From NCBI GenBank assembly GCA_964488685.1, contig CAZAVY010000004.1, forward strand, positions 1 through 64,000: DNA of 64,000 bases, written 5' to 3'. Origin of the DNA: GCA-001735895 sp964488685. GTDB taxonomy: Bacteria > Pseudomonadota > Gammaproteobacteria > GCA-001735895. Position 1 is the first letter of the stretch, and the number at the start of each line of letters is the position of its first letter. Shown piece by piece: positions 26,801 through 34,387 of the stretch. The position numbers and the translations under genes were made by a program. The notes under the pieces were generated by a model. It had not been told where the DNA came from. It saw only the letters and a program-made list of their open reading frames with translations, and did not search any database.

Positions 26801-27763
26801 TTGAAAAAACTGATCACTAGAGTTTCACTGGTCGTAATCGCAGGTTTGATCGTAACGACGGCCAGTGTCGCGTTGTTGGAAGGAGAAGAATCAACAACCG
26901 AGACCAGCTACAAGTCTTTTTTCGATTATCCTGCCAATGTTGAAAATATAGCACCCGTGGGTCATTCGCCACCGGTTACGCCTCGGTTTATCGAGCACGG
27001 GCGGTGGGTATATCGCGGCCTGTGCATCGGCTGCCACGGTGTCAATGGCGATGGTAATGGTGCCGTTTGGGAGTTAGCCGATCAATATTCGCCCAAGCAC
27101 AAATTGCCCCGAAAGCCAAGGGATTTTACCCAGGCTGTGTTCAAGTTGCGCTCAACACCGAGCGGTTCGTTTCCAACAGATGCTGATCTATTCAAGTCTT
27201 TATCGCGTGGTTTGATAGCAGATTCGGATATGCCGGCTTTCAAATTTCTACCCGAGCGAGACCGATGGGCCGTAATCGCCTATATCAAAACCTTGTCGGA
27301 ACGCTGGGTAGAAGAAGAAGAGTATCAGGAAGAGCCGATATTTATTGGTGATCCACCCGTTCCTGATCTGAATATGATTGCGGAAGGGAAGAAAGTATAC
27401 GCCTTGATGAAATGCGAGGAATGCCATGGATTACTCGGCAAGGGCGATGGACCCTCGGCATCGGACTTGGAAGACGATGATGGCCTTGCGATACTGCCGC
27501 GTGATTTTGGCGATGCCAGTCAGTTTGTCGGAGCAAGTGACCCGCGCGGCGTCTTCCAGACATTTAACACCGGGCTGGATGGCACGCCAATGCCCTCCTT
27601 TTCAGATTTTCTCGATGCAGAGCAAAGCTGGCAGCTGGTATGGTATGTAACCTCGCTAAGATCTGAATGGAGCCTGGAAGCAACCCGCGAAGCAATGCTG
27701 CAACAGCGAGATCAACCCACCAATAGCGGTGTAGATGTTAATTCATCTGCTACAACCGATTAG
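26801..27763 (+). CDS. diheme c-type cytochrome
   Basis: Membrane-anchored or secreted diheme cytochrome, 320 residues, TTG start after TAGGG. An uncleaved or cleaved amino-terminal helix (SLVVIAGLIVTTASVALL) is followed by heme 1 at CIGCHG and heme 2 at CEECHG, each with cytochrome c fold features (AYIKTLSERW; WYVTSLRSEW) and candidate Met ligands (DMPAF, GTPMPSF). The layout matches the diheme protein of module 2 at 52550, so the two are paralogues. Expected electron donor or relay to the oxidase encoded downstream. Confidence 0.85.
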   Translation: MKKLITRVSLVVIAGLIVTTASVALLEGEESTTETSYKSFFDYPANVENIAPVGHSPPVTPRFIEHGRWVYRGLCIGCHGVNGDGNGAVWELADQYSPKHKLPRKPRDFTQAVFKLRSTPSGSFPTDADLFKSLSRGLIADSDMPAFKFLPERDRWAVIAYIKTLSERWVEEEEYQEEPIFIGDPPVPDLNMIAEGKKVYALMKCEECHGLLGKGDGPSASDLEDDDGLAILPRDFGDASQFVGASDPRGVFQTFNTGLDGTPMPSFSDFLDAEQSWQLVWYVTSLRSEWSLEATREAMLQQRDQPTNSGVDVNSSATTD

Positions 27764-27764
27764 T

Positions 27765-28235
27765 ATGCTTGCGAGGCAGTCCCGTATGACAATGGCCATT
27801 GTTTTATCCGGTATAGCATTCGCGGGTATGTGTGCCTGGATGGTGAACAAGCTCCTGCCGGTGCGTGACACGACCGTGGCTGCGATGGATATCGCCTCAC
27901 CGATTAACTATCAAAAGCTTGGACAGGGCTCTAACCTAGCCAATCTTGAAAGAGGGCGTAGTTACTATGCTCAGCTTTGCATGTCCTGCCACGGCGGCAG
28001 CGGAGATGGGAATGGTGAATGGGCCTATCGAGTGACACCCCGACCTGCAGACCTGAGAAGCCCGCGTGCCAGGGGTCGTAGCGATGAACAGTTGTTCAGC
28101 ATAATTAGCGAGGGACTGCCCGGTACTTCTATGGTGGGAATGAAAGCTAAGCTTTCTACAACCCAGCGCTGGCAAATTGTAGAATATTTACGTCATCTGA
28201 TGTTTGGTGAGGAGCAACTCACAGCCAATGACTAG
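27765..28235 (+). CDS. membrane-anchored monoheme cytochrome c
   Basis: 156 residues. The start at ATG 27765, two bases after the previous stop, is preferred; another at 27786 is possible. Amino-terminal TM helix (MAIVLSGIAFAGMCAWMV), then a cytochrome c domain with CMSCHG, and SMVGMKAKLS as Met-ligand region followed by IVEYLRHLMF. Its end overlaps the next gene's start by eight bases, so the genes are translationally linked. Confidence 0.85.
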   Translation: MLARQSRMTMAIVLSGIAFAGMCAWMVNKLLPVRDTTVAAMDIASPINYQKLGQGSNLANLERGRSYYAQLCMSCHGGSGDGNGEWAYRVTPRPADLRSPRARGRSDEQLFSIISEGLPGTSMVGMKAKLSTTQRWQIVEYLRHLMFGEEQLTAND

Positions 28236-28812
28236 TGTCAGCAAAATAGCTCAACTTCCCAATGCGGTTTCTGAAACACGCCAGAAAATTGTAGCAAGTC
28301 AACCACGCGTGATAGTTTACCTGCTGTTAATGTCGGTCATTAATTTTCTTATCGGCACCATTCAAGGTGTTCTGCAAACCTTTCCCGGGATAGCCCAGTG
28401 GATACGGGAAGCCGGACCGGCGGGGCACTTGATCGACCCGCTGGCACACGCGCACATTAATCTCGTCGGTGGCGTGACTATGGGTATGATGGGGTTGTTT
28501 TATTTCGTATTACCTCAGCTGGTTCAACGGCCAATGTATAGCCCGCTTTTAGCAAGCGTCTCATTCTGGTTTTCCGCCATTGGTGTGATCAGTTTTTTCA
28601 GTTCGCTGGTTATACTAGGCATCATCGAAGGCCGTTTAGTTCATGGTGGGATGACCTACGCTCAGGCGCTTGAAACTGTCGGTCCGATACATCATATCCT
28701 GATAGTGACTGCGGCCTTCATTATGGGATTCGGATACTGGGCATTTATCAGCAATATATTGCTGACTATTTTCAAGAAACGAACGGGAGAAGAACATGCA
28801 TCGCCTGCTTAA
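28228..28812 (+). CDS. short heme-copper-oxidase subunit I-like membrane protein
   Basis: Membrane protein of 194 residues with four or five TM helices. It contains HAHINLVGGVTMGMMGLFYFV, which resembles the low-spin-heme histidine helix of NorB/CcoN proteins (HxHxxLxG), and a later GPIHHILIV with two histidines. It is far too short to be a complete oxidase (about 470 residues) and lacks the CuB histidine set, so it may be a heme-binding accessory subunit or quinol-type electron entry point. ATG overlaps the preceding cytochrome gene. Confidence 0.65.
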   Translation: MTSVSKIAQLPNAVSETRQKIVASQPRVIVYLLLMSVINFLIGTIQGVLQTFPGIAQWIREAGPAGHLIDPLAHAHINLVGGVTMGMMGLFYFVLPQLVQRPMYSPLLASVSFWFSAIGVISFFSSLVILGIIEGRLVHGGMTYAQALETVGPIHHILIVTAAFIMGFGYWAFISNILLTIFKKRTGEEHASPA

Positions 28813-29014
28813 TTTTCTTTACAGCGGTTTTATGGTTGGAATCGGGCTTGGAACCGTATTTCAGTTGGCATTGTTACCGCTTTTTGGCATGCGTAGCCAT
28901 GACGAGTGGACTGGATTGCTGGTTTGGGGTTTTGCAATCAGCATCGGCACCGGTGTTGTCTCGGCGATAAGTTTCTGGGTGATGAATACAATTATGGTTC
29001 GCCAGGGTAAGTAG
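28796..29014 (+). CDS. small membrane protein of oxidase cluster
   Basis: 72 residues, two predicted TM helices (FMVGIGLGTVFQLALLPLF and GFAISIGTGVVSAISFWVM). Overlaps the preceding gene by 17 bases and is followed 40 bases later by the CcoN-like gene, so it belongs to the operon. No family recognised; position suggests an accessory or assembly subunit. Confidence 0.6.
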   Translation: MHRLLNFLYSGFMVGIGLGTVFQLALLPLFGMRSHDEWTGLLVWGFAISIGTGVVSAISFWVMNTIMVRQGK

Positions 29015-29054
29015 GCCCAGTCTGACCTAAGCAAAAAACGGGTAATATAATATA

Positions 29055-30470
29055 GTGAAATTCTTTAAGCAAAATGACTATTCCGAAGGAACAGCAGCCA
29101 AGCATTTCTTCTTTTCGTCTATTGTCATGCTGAATATAGGAGTGTTCCTGGCACTGGGAACCTCGTTGCGTCTAGCCTGGCCGGATATCATGCCCAACGA
29201 TATCCCCTGGCTGCACTTCGGTCGAATTCGGCCGGTACATGTACATTTTGTAATATTCGGCTGGATTTCGATGGCCTTTGCCGGGGCCATGTGTTACATG
29301 ACCCCGGCCTTGTGCAAATCAAAGCTATGGAGCGAAAAATTAGGCGTCTGGAATTGCTGGGCCTGGAATCTGGGAATGGTGGCCATTTTTTTCACGCTGA
29401 TAAATGGATTGACTACCGGACGTGAATATCAGGATTTGATTTGGCCCGTCGATGTCTATGTTCTAATGTTTATTTTTATCCCGTTGGCGGTCAACATCTG
29501 GATGACGATGTTAACCCGCCGGGTAAAAGGATTGTATGTCACTCTGTGGTTTTTCGGTGCTGCACTACTGTTTATAATTCTGAGTTACTTCATTGGTGCA
29601 ATACCCGATTTTTTCCCGGTTACCGGGTTGAGTGAAGCCTATATGACCTGGTGGCATGCGCACAATATTCTGGGACTCTGGATCACACCTGTGTCTGCGG
29701 CTATTGCCTATTACATCATTCCAAAAGTGTCGGGTAATACGCTTTATAGCCACAAGATTGGACATTTACATTTTTGGTCGATCGCGGCTTTCTACTCCAC
29801 TCCCGGCGCTCATCACCTGATGGGTGCTCCTATTCCCGAATGGCTGAAATCATTTGCATCTGTTTCGGGCGTGCTGATTATGATTCCGGCACTGGCTTTT
29901 GTGGTCAACATGCTAATGACGATGAAGGACAAGTGGTGGATGTATACCAAGAGTATACCGCTACAGTGGGCGCTAACCGGGGTCTTGTTTGCCATTCCAC
30001 TCAATATTCAGGGTGCTTTCCAGCAGACTAGAGCCCTCAACTGGTATATTCATGGAACACACTGGATAGTGGCGCACGCCCATTTGGCCTTGTTGGGATT
30101 CTCTACATTTATAGAAATCGGGGCTATTTATTATGGATTGCCAAAATTGCTGAAACGCGAACTCTACAGCATCAAACTGGCGCAAATCCACTTCTGGATG
30201 ATGGCAATCGGGTTCCTTGGATTTTGGGCGGTATTAACGGCGGCCGGCCTGGTTCAGGGTGCGGCAAAGGTATACGAAATTCCTTACCTACAATCGGTTA
30301 TCGCCATGCATCCATACATGGTTGGACGTGTCCTTTTTGGTTCGATGATCATCGTTGCCCAGCCAATATTTCTTTACAATATGATAATGACCGCTAAATA
30401 CGGCAAAAAGTTAACGCCTGATACACCCAGCGATCAAGAGCCCGTTATGGCGGCCTCGGCAACAACCTGA
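29055..30470 (+). CDS. cbb3-type oxidase subunit I (CcoN-like), diverged
   Basis: Catalytic heme-copper subunit of a C-family-like terminal reductase, 471 residues, GTG start, about 12 TM helices. Ligand motifs: RPVHVHFVIFGW (low-spin heme His), WWHAHNILGLW (CuB His), LYSHKIGHLHFW (helix with the cross-link tyrosine in YSH), GAHHLMG (CuB His pair) and HWIVAHAHLALLG (heme ligands). Where standard CcoN carries a conserved Glu in FEGPMMS, this protein has NIQGAFQQ, with Gln. It may reduce oxygen, or nitric oxide in the manner of C-family-derived NO reductases; sequence alone does not settle it. Confidence 0.85.
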   Translation: MKFFKQNDYSEGTAAKHFFFSSIVMLNIGVFLALGTSLRLAWPDIMPNDIPWLHFGRIRPVHVHFVIFGWISMAFAGAMCYMTPALCKSKLWSEKLGVWNCWAWNLGMVAIFFTLINGLTTGREYQDLIWPVDVYVLMFIFIPLAVNIWMTMLTRRVKGLYVTLWFFGAALLFIILSYFIGAIPDFFPVTGLSEAYMTWWHAHNILGLWITPVSAAIAYYIIPKVSGNTLYSHKIGHLHFWSIAAFYSTPGAHHLMGAPIPEWLKSFASVSGVLIMIPALAFVVNMLMTMKDKWWMYTKSIPLQWALTGVLFAIPLNIQGAFQQTRALNWYIHGTHWIVAHAHLALLGFSTFIEIGAIYYGLPKLLKRELYSIKLAQIHFWMMAIGFLGFWAVLTAAGLVQGAAKVYEIPYLQSVIAMHPYMVGRVLFGSMIIVAQPIFLYNMIMTAKYGKKLTPDTPSDQEPVMAASATT

Positions 30471-30496
30471 TTTATTAACACACGGGGATAGCAGCA

Positions 30497-31018
30497 ATGC
30501 CGAAATATGTAATTGGAACCATTCTCGTCGTATTGACAATTTTCACCTCGATAGCGATTACTATTGTGGCGGGATCCACCTATATGGCCCAAATTCCGCC
30601 GACCGAACTTGCCAAGGAAAAAGAGAAGATCTGGGGGCATACGGGATGGTCTATCAAGGACCCCTGGATGACAGGTGATCTCGCACCGACGTTGGCGGGG
30701 AAAGGTAAAACAATATTTATCCGTGAAGGTTGTTGGTGGTGTCACACCTTGCTTCCCGAACAGACTCAGGATTGGGCATATTTCGGCGAACCGCCATTAG
30801 CGGGCGATGTACAGCTCGAATCACCAAGCCTGTTCGGGTCGGATCGTAAGGCGCCGGATTTGCTACACATTGCGAGCCGTAATCGAGTCAAGGCATGGCA
30901 TTACGTGCATCATCGTAACCCACGTGCGGTAACGCCTGGATCGATCATGCCGGCCTTTGTGTATTTAAGCGATGAAGACCTCGATGCTATCGTTGCATTT
31001 CTGGAAAGTCTTGAATAA
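30497..31018 (+). CDS. CcoO-like membrane monoheme cytochrome c
   Basis: Subunit II-like protein of 173 residues: one amino-terminal TM helix (VIGTILVVLTIFTSIAITIV), then a heme c domain with CWWCH in REGCWWCHTLL, which matches the CcoO pattern (EGCYxCHSQ). GPLAGDVQ-type region and a distal Met in GSIMPAFVYL follow. It would feed electrons into the CcoN-like subunit. Starts 26 bases after ccoN with a GGGGA ribosome site. Confidence 0.85.
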   Translation: MPKYVIGTILVVLTIFTSIAITIVAGSTYMAQIPPTELAKEKEKIWGHTGWSIKDPWMTGDLAPTLAGKGKTIFIREGCWWCHTLLPEQTQDWAYFGEPPLAGDVQLESPSLFGSDRKAPDLLHIASRNRVKAWHYVHHRNPRAVTPGSIMPAFVYLSDEDLDAIVAFLESLE

Positions 31019-31054
31019 AATTTTGATTGCGCGTTACCGGGAGTACTATCCAAT

Positions 31055-31456
31055 ATGAATGATGACAACAATATGGACGAACTTGAAGACAAAGGCACTT
31101 GTTTCGGGCGGTATTCAGAAGACGACTACGACGGAATAATCGAGGGGAATGGAAAGATTCCATGGTGGTTGATACTAATTGTGGCGGTGACGGTATTTGA
31201 GGCTTTTTTATTTACCATGCCATGGCCGGGTTTCGGGCAGCGTTATGACAGCGTAACCACAACATTCGTCAGTGCAAACGGAAAACAGCCGTGGTGGGAC
31301 TACGGTTATTATATTATATCGGGGCAAATTATTGTTGTCCTGTCAGGAATAGCTGCGGTGGTCTGGACTATCAACGTGCAAGAATGGAAAAAAAAGGAGC
31401 TGGCCGAAAAGCAGGGTACAGGCGGAGATACTACCAAATCTAGTGATGCTGAATAG
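31055..31456 (+). CDS. CcoP amino-terminal-domain-like protein without heme domains
   Basis: 133 residues with two TM helices. The stretch YDGIIEGNGKIPWWLILI and later MPWPGFG closely matches the amino-terminal motif and YPGLG element of CcoP (YDGIxExxNPLPxWW). The protein ends after a second TM helix and a charged tail, with no CxxCH, whereas a normal CcoP carries two heme c domains. Two monoheme cytochrome genes follow, so CcoP appears to be split over separate genes. Confidence 0.7.
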   Translation: MNDDNNMDELEDKGTCFGRYSEDDYDGIIEGNGKIPWWLILIVAVTVFEAFLFTMPWPGFGQRYDSVTTTFVSANGKQPWWDYGYYIISGQIIVVLSGIAAVVWTINVQEWKKKELAEKQGTGGDTTKSSDAE

Positions 31457-31461
31457 TTTAG

Positions 31462-31668
31462 GTGGAATTTACCGACAAGATTTCGGTACTAATATTTGCG
31501 TTAGTCCTGATGTCAGCGGTAATTTACGTAATAATGTCCGGTTACGTAATTGGTCCGCTAAAGAATTTAAAATCAGTTGAGCGGGTAATACTGATTGTCA
31601 GCGTGATAGGAATAGTGATGGTGGTGGTATATGCCGCTGCAGAGCTCTTGTTTTTCGTTGTATTTTAG
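31462..31668 (+). CDS. small two-helix membrane protein
   Basis: 68 residues, GTG start five bases after the preceding gene. Two TM helices (ISVLIFALVLMSAVIYVIM and VILIVSVIGIVMVVVYAAA) and almost no soluble part. Tight spacing places it in the oxidase operon. No family recognised; a CcoQ-like stabilising subunit is one possibility but is a guess. Confidence 0.55.
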   Translation: MEFTDKISVLIFALVLMSAVIYVIMSGYVIGPLKNLKSVERVILIVSVIGIVMVVVYAAAELLFFVVF

Positions 31669-31705
31669 TTGATTCTGTCGACAATCGATGATTTGGGTGC
31701 GCTGA

Positions 31706-32134
31706 TTGAAACTCGGTGAAAAGCTTATGTTCGGTTTCTCTATATTGTTGGTCGTAGTGGCGGTCGGTAGAGGTGTAAAACAAATGAACGAGGAACCCCG
31801 AAAGGCAAGAGACTTCTATGAATGGACCGAACTTGCTTTAAAGGGGCACACGCTATATCGCAGCATGGGTTGCAATAGCTGTCATCGAGCGATGGGGGTA
31901 GGCGAAGTTGGTGTCGGCCCGGTATTGGATGGTGAAGGAACAAAAAGATCAAAGCGTTGGATTAACGACTATCTGCTCGATCCCTCAAGTCAGGTGCCAG
32001 GCACTGCACATGATGGCAGTCTGGGACCGGATTTTCGAACGTTGGCGCAGGATCAGCGGCAGTTGCTGGGCGCTTTTTTATCGGCCTTAAAATCTAACCC
32101 CGGATCGCCTAATTATCCACGCCCGCCTTCATAA
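31706..32134 (+). CDS. membrane-anchored monoheme cytochrome c
   Basis: 142 residues, TTG start (an ATG at 31727 is possible). One amino-terminal TM helix (MFGFSILLVVVAVG), a cytochrome c domain with CNSCHR, GVGPVLDGEG (class I heme crevice), and a distal region ending FLSALKS. No clear methionine ligand near the usual place, so the sixth ligand may differ. One of two separate heme domains that could replace those of CcoP. Confidence 0.8.
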   Translation: MKLGEKLMFGFSILLVVVAVGRGVKQMNEEPRKARDFYEWTELALKGHTLYRSMGCNSCHRAMGVGEVGVGPVLDGEGTKRSKRWINDYLLDPSSQVPGTAHDGSLGPDFRTLAQDQRQLLGAFLSALKSNPGSPNYPRPPS

Positions 32135-32167
32135 AATCGGGATACAATTTTTAACTTTAGGAGCAAT

Positions 32168-32332
32168 ATGATGTCAGGCGATGTGCTCATTCCCTATATT
32201 TGGGCTGCCACTGGTTTGGTGAGTTTGATAGCGATAGTGCTGATGATTTTCTGGGCCAGTAAACATGGTCAGTTCGATGAAGATATCAAGGATCAAATGT
32301 TTACCGCTGGAGACGATGACCGATTTGAGTGA
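32168..32332 (+). CDS. ccoS: CcoS-like cbb3 oxidase assembly protein
   Basis: Small protein of 54 residues. TAGGAG at 32158-32163 precedes two ATGs (32168, 32171). One TM helix (TGLVSLIAIVLMIFWASK) is followed by GQFDEDIKDQMF and an acidic end, the hallmark of FixS/CcoS (FFWAxxxGQFDDLE). CcoS is required for cofactor insertion into cbb3 oxidases, which supports calling the neighbouring oxidase C-family. It overlaps the next cytochrome gene by 17 bases. Confidence 0.7.
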   Translation: MMSGDVLIPYIWAATGLVSLIAIVLMIFWASKHGQFDEDIKDQMFTAGDDDRFE

Positions 32333-32777
32333 CGACCCTGATTCCAAGTCATCGATTCGTGTTGGAGAATGGATTGTAATAATTGGTTCTGTACTGGTGG
32401 TGACATTGGCCGTGGTTATGGGCACAATTATCTATCAAAAACCGCCACCCGTGGTTCGTACTTATATTGAGTCAGCAGCAAGTATTGAAGGTGAATTAAT
32501 TTTTCGAAGAGAAAACTGTTTTTCGTGCCACGAAGTATTCAGTAATGGAGCCAGTTACGGTCCGAGCCTGGATGGCGTGGGAAGCAAACGTACCGGTGAC
32601 TGGCTGCAAGCCTATATGCGAAATCCAAGACCGGGTGTTAGTGTTAAACCGTATCGATTACGAATGCCATCTTACCAATATCTGGGAGAGGAAAAGATTG
32701 ATGTATTGGTCAGTTATCTGCAGGGACTACGAACCCTGGACGAAAACGGTAATCTGGTCAGCCCTGCAGAAGAATAA
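32316..32777 (+). CDS. membrane-anchored monoheme cytochrome c
   Basis: 153 residues; ATG 32316 is preferred because it begins an acidic leader (MTDLSDDPDSKSS) before the TM helix (IVIIGSVLVVTLAVVMGTII). Heme motif CFSCHE, GPSLDGVGSKRTGDWL and RMPSYQYLGEEKIDVLVSYL with the Met ligand are typical class I features. With the gene at 31706 it may provide the heme domains missing from the CcoP-like protein. Confidence 0.85.
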   Translation: MTDLSDDPDSKSSIRVGEWIVIIGSVLVVTLAVVMGTIIYQKPPPVVRTYIESAASIEGELIFRRENCFSCHEVFSNGASYGPSLDGVGSKRTGDWLQAYMRNPRPGVSVKPYRLRMPSYQYLGEEKIDVLVSYLQGLRTLDENGNLVSPAEE

Positions 32778-32812
32778 ATAGCCTGTGATTCTTAATGCTG
32801 TTACTGTGACAT

Positions 32813-32959
32813 TTACCCCTTTTTAATATAGGATTCGTACTCTTGATCTTTGAACAAACCCGTACCAATGCAAGCCCAAGGAACGATAGCCAGTGCGACG
32901 CAGGCACCCAGTCCAAATATACCTAATGCAATCTTAACGCCAAGTGAGAGTTCTTCCAC
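32813..32959 (-). CDS. small antisense-oriented membrane protein
   Basis: A 48-residue reading frame on the minus strand with GTG start at 32957-32959 and GGGGA about ten bases upstream. It has one strongly hydrophobic helix (VKIALGIFGLGACVALAIVP) and a polar tail ending YIKKG. It interrupts the otherwise co-directional oxidase cluster. No family recognised. The ribosome site and clean membrane profile support it, but the size keeps it tentative. Confidence 0.45.
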   Translation of the reverse strand: MEELSLGVKIALGIFGLGACVALAIVPWACIGTGLFKDQEYESYIKKG

Positions 32960-33003
32960 CGTATTTCCCCAGTTGTTTAATTACGAATTATGAGGTGTAA
33001 AAA

Positions 33004-33543
33004 ATGAGTTTAACGGTTTCCAAGTTTATGTCAATACAACGGCTAAAGGCTCCAGTAATCTTATTATTCGCTACTTTTTTATTAGTTTCATGTAGCGATA
33101 CAACTGGCAGTTTTAAGCCCAAACTCGGCGTCGGTGATGTCGCGCCAAAAAGCAATAACCGTGTCGTGGCGGATGCGGACCAATGGTATCAGGTATCCAC
33201 CATGGACAGTAAAGTGCCATTGTATCGTTGGAGAATTGCCGATTTGATTGAACAAAATAAACCATTTTTGGTAGTTTTCGGTACGCCGCAACACTGTACC
33301 ATGTGCGTCGATCAAATTGTGCGAGTGGCGGTAATGGAAGAACAATACGGCGAGCAGTTCGCCTTTGTCCATATCGACGGTTACAAGGACAATGAGGTCT
33401 GGGTAGAATGGGGCGTCAAGGGCGAGCCCTGGACTTTTATCGTCAATGCCAGGGGAATAATACAAAACGTTTTCCCGGGTCAAACCGAGTTGGCTCTACT
33501 GAAAAACGAAATGCAACAGCTAGTTGAATTGTCGGATTCATAA
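33004..33543 (+). CDS. thioredoxin-like lipoprotein
   Basis: 179 residues. Lipobox LLVSC at about residue 30, so a lipid-anchored periplasmic protein. A thioredoxin-like fold with the CxxC motif in TPQHCTMCVDQIV, followed by FAFVHIDGY, VKGEPWTFIVNARGII (cis-Pro region) and FPGQTELALL. TlpA/SCO-like: probably reduces apocytochrome or copper sites in the oxidase cluster, which is attractive because ccmG is missing upstream. Overlaps the next gene by one base. Confidence 0.75.
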   Translation: MSLTVSKFMSIQRLKAPVILLFATFLLVSCSDTTGSFKPKLGVGDVAPKSNNRVVADADQWYQVSTMDSKVPLYRWRIADLIEQNKPFLVVFGTPQHCTMCVDQIVRVAVMEEQYGEQFAFVHIDGYKDNEVWVEWGVKGEPWTFIVNARGIIQNVFPGQTELALLKNEMQQLVELSDS

Positions 33544-33770
33544 TGTCTCGCTGCGTCATCAAATTCCTGTTTCCGTGCCTGGTCATGATGATTAGCACTG
33601 TTGTGTGGGCCGGAGGCAATCCCTACACTTATGTAAAGATGTCTCTGCTGGTTCCCTGGACCTTATATTTCGTATTTCTTGCAGCCATACTAATTCCATT
33701 TGTCATCCTGATTGTGCTCTCCTGGCAGCGTCAGCCGGGTGATGATAATTCGAGTGATAAGAACCACTAG
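33543..33770 (+). CDS. small membrane protein with signal-like leader
   Basis: 75 residues. Two hydrophobic segments (FLFPCLVMMISTVVWAG and LYFVFLAAILIPFVILIVL) around a short loop, and a polar tail. The first base of its ATG is the last base of the preceding stop, so it is coupled. No family recognised; likely a membrane accessory of the redox cluster. Confidence 0.6.
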   Translation: MSRCVIKFLFPCLVMMISTVVWAGGNPYTYVKMSLLVPWTLYFVFLAAILIPFVILIVLSWQRQPGDDNSSDKNH

Positions 33771-33772
33771 CA

Positions 33773-33916
33773 ATGGATCGTTTTTTACGCATTGGTTTGC
33801 CGATTGTACTGATCCTGGTTTTGGGGGTGGTCGCTGTTTTTGTTTATAATGCCCTCGAGGCGACCGATTTGATGGAAACGGAACGGCGCGCCGGACCGAC
33901 ATTGTTAAGTCATTAA
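33773..33916 (+). CDS. small single-helix membrane protein
   Basis: 47 residues from ATG 33773, two bases after the preceding stop. One TM helix (IGLPIVLILVLGVVAVFVYN) and a short polar tail ending in LLSH. Too short to assign. Operon position at the end of the oxidase module suggests it is translated with the two genes before it. Confidence 0.5.
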   Translation: MDRFLRIGLPIVLILVLGVVAVFVYNALEATDLMETERRAGPTLLSH

Positions 33917-33980
33917 TGCATCCCGAGATGTCTCATTGAAGGAGTACTGAGGACGGAAGTTAGTTTAATGCCTGCCGGGG

Positions 33981-34286
33981 TTACAACGAAAAGGTTGCGG
34001 CTGCGTCCAGTTGAATTCTATGGCCCTTTTCACCTTCCCCAGCCCGCCAAATGTGGATCGAATAACGGCCCGGGGGAAGATTGTCGAAGTGTACCGTACC
34101 CGGTTCCCACAATAATTCATAGTGATGATTGGCCGGAGAATATATCTATGCCTGCATCGATGGATGGAGTTCGCAGCGCACGCTGAAAATACCGCTGCGA
34201 TTTAATTTATTGCGAATTGATTTACCCGAATCAGGTGCTGTAATCGTTGATATAGGAGTTCGATAAGCATGGTATACAAACTTCAT
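33981..34286 (-). pseudogene. third cupredoxin-like protein, nonsense-mutated
   Basis: Minus reading from about 34286 gives IFSVRCELHPSMQA, then TAG, then IYSPANHHYELLWEPG and VHFDNLPPGRYSIHIW in the same frame, ending at TAA 33981-33983. This matches the carboxy half of the cupredoxin/regulatory-domain proteins at 24229 (VDCDAHGWMLGWIYV; FSIADVPPGDYTMVVW) and 53446. The stop stands where the paralogues have Trp (TGG to TAG), and the amino half with the first copper histidine is missing. So it is a decayed third paralogue, opposite in orientation. Confidence 0.65.
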
Positions 34287-34387
34287 TGTAAGCCTTACCC
34301 GTCGCGCCTGTCACCCGGTAAAGTGACCTATCAATTATGGCTGACGTAAATCGAGTAGAATTGATTTTTTAAGCAAGAGATTCTGGT

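Noticed and set aside
33004..33543. Annotation as ccmG
   Set aside because: It is a lipoprotein with CTMC in a different context and lies 10 kb away from ccmF; a functional replacement is possible but not shown.
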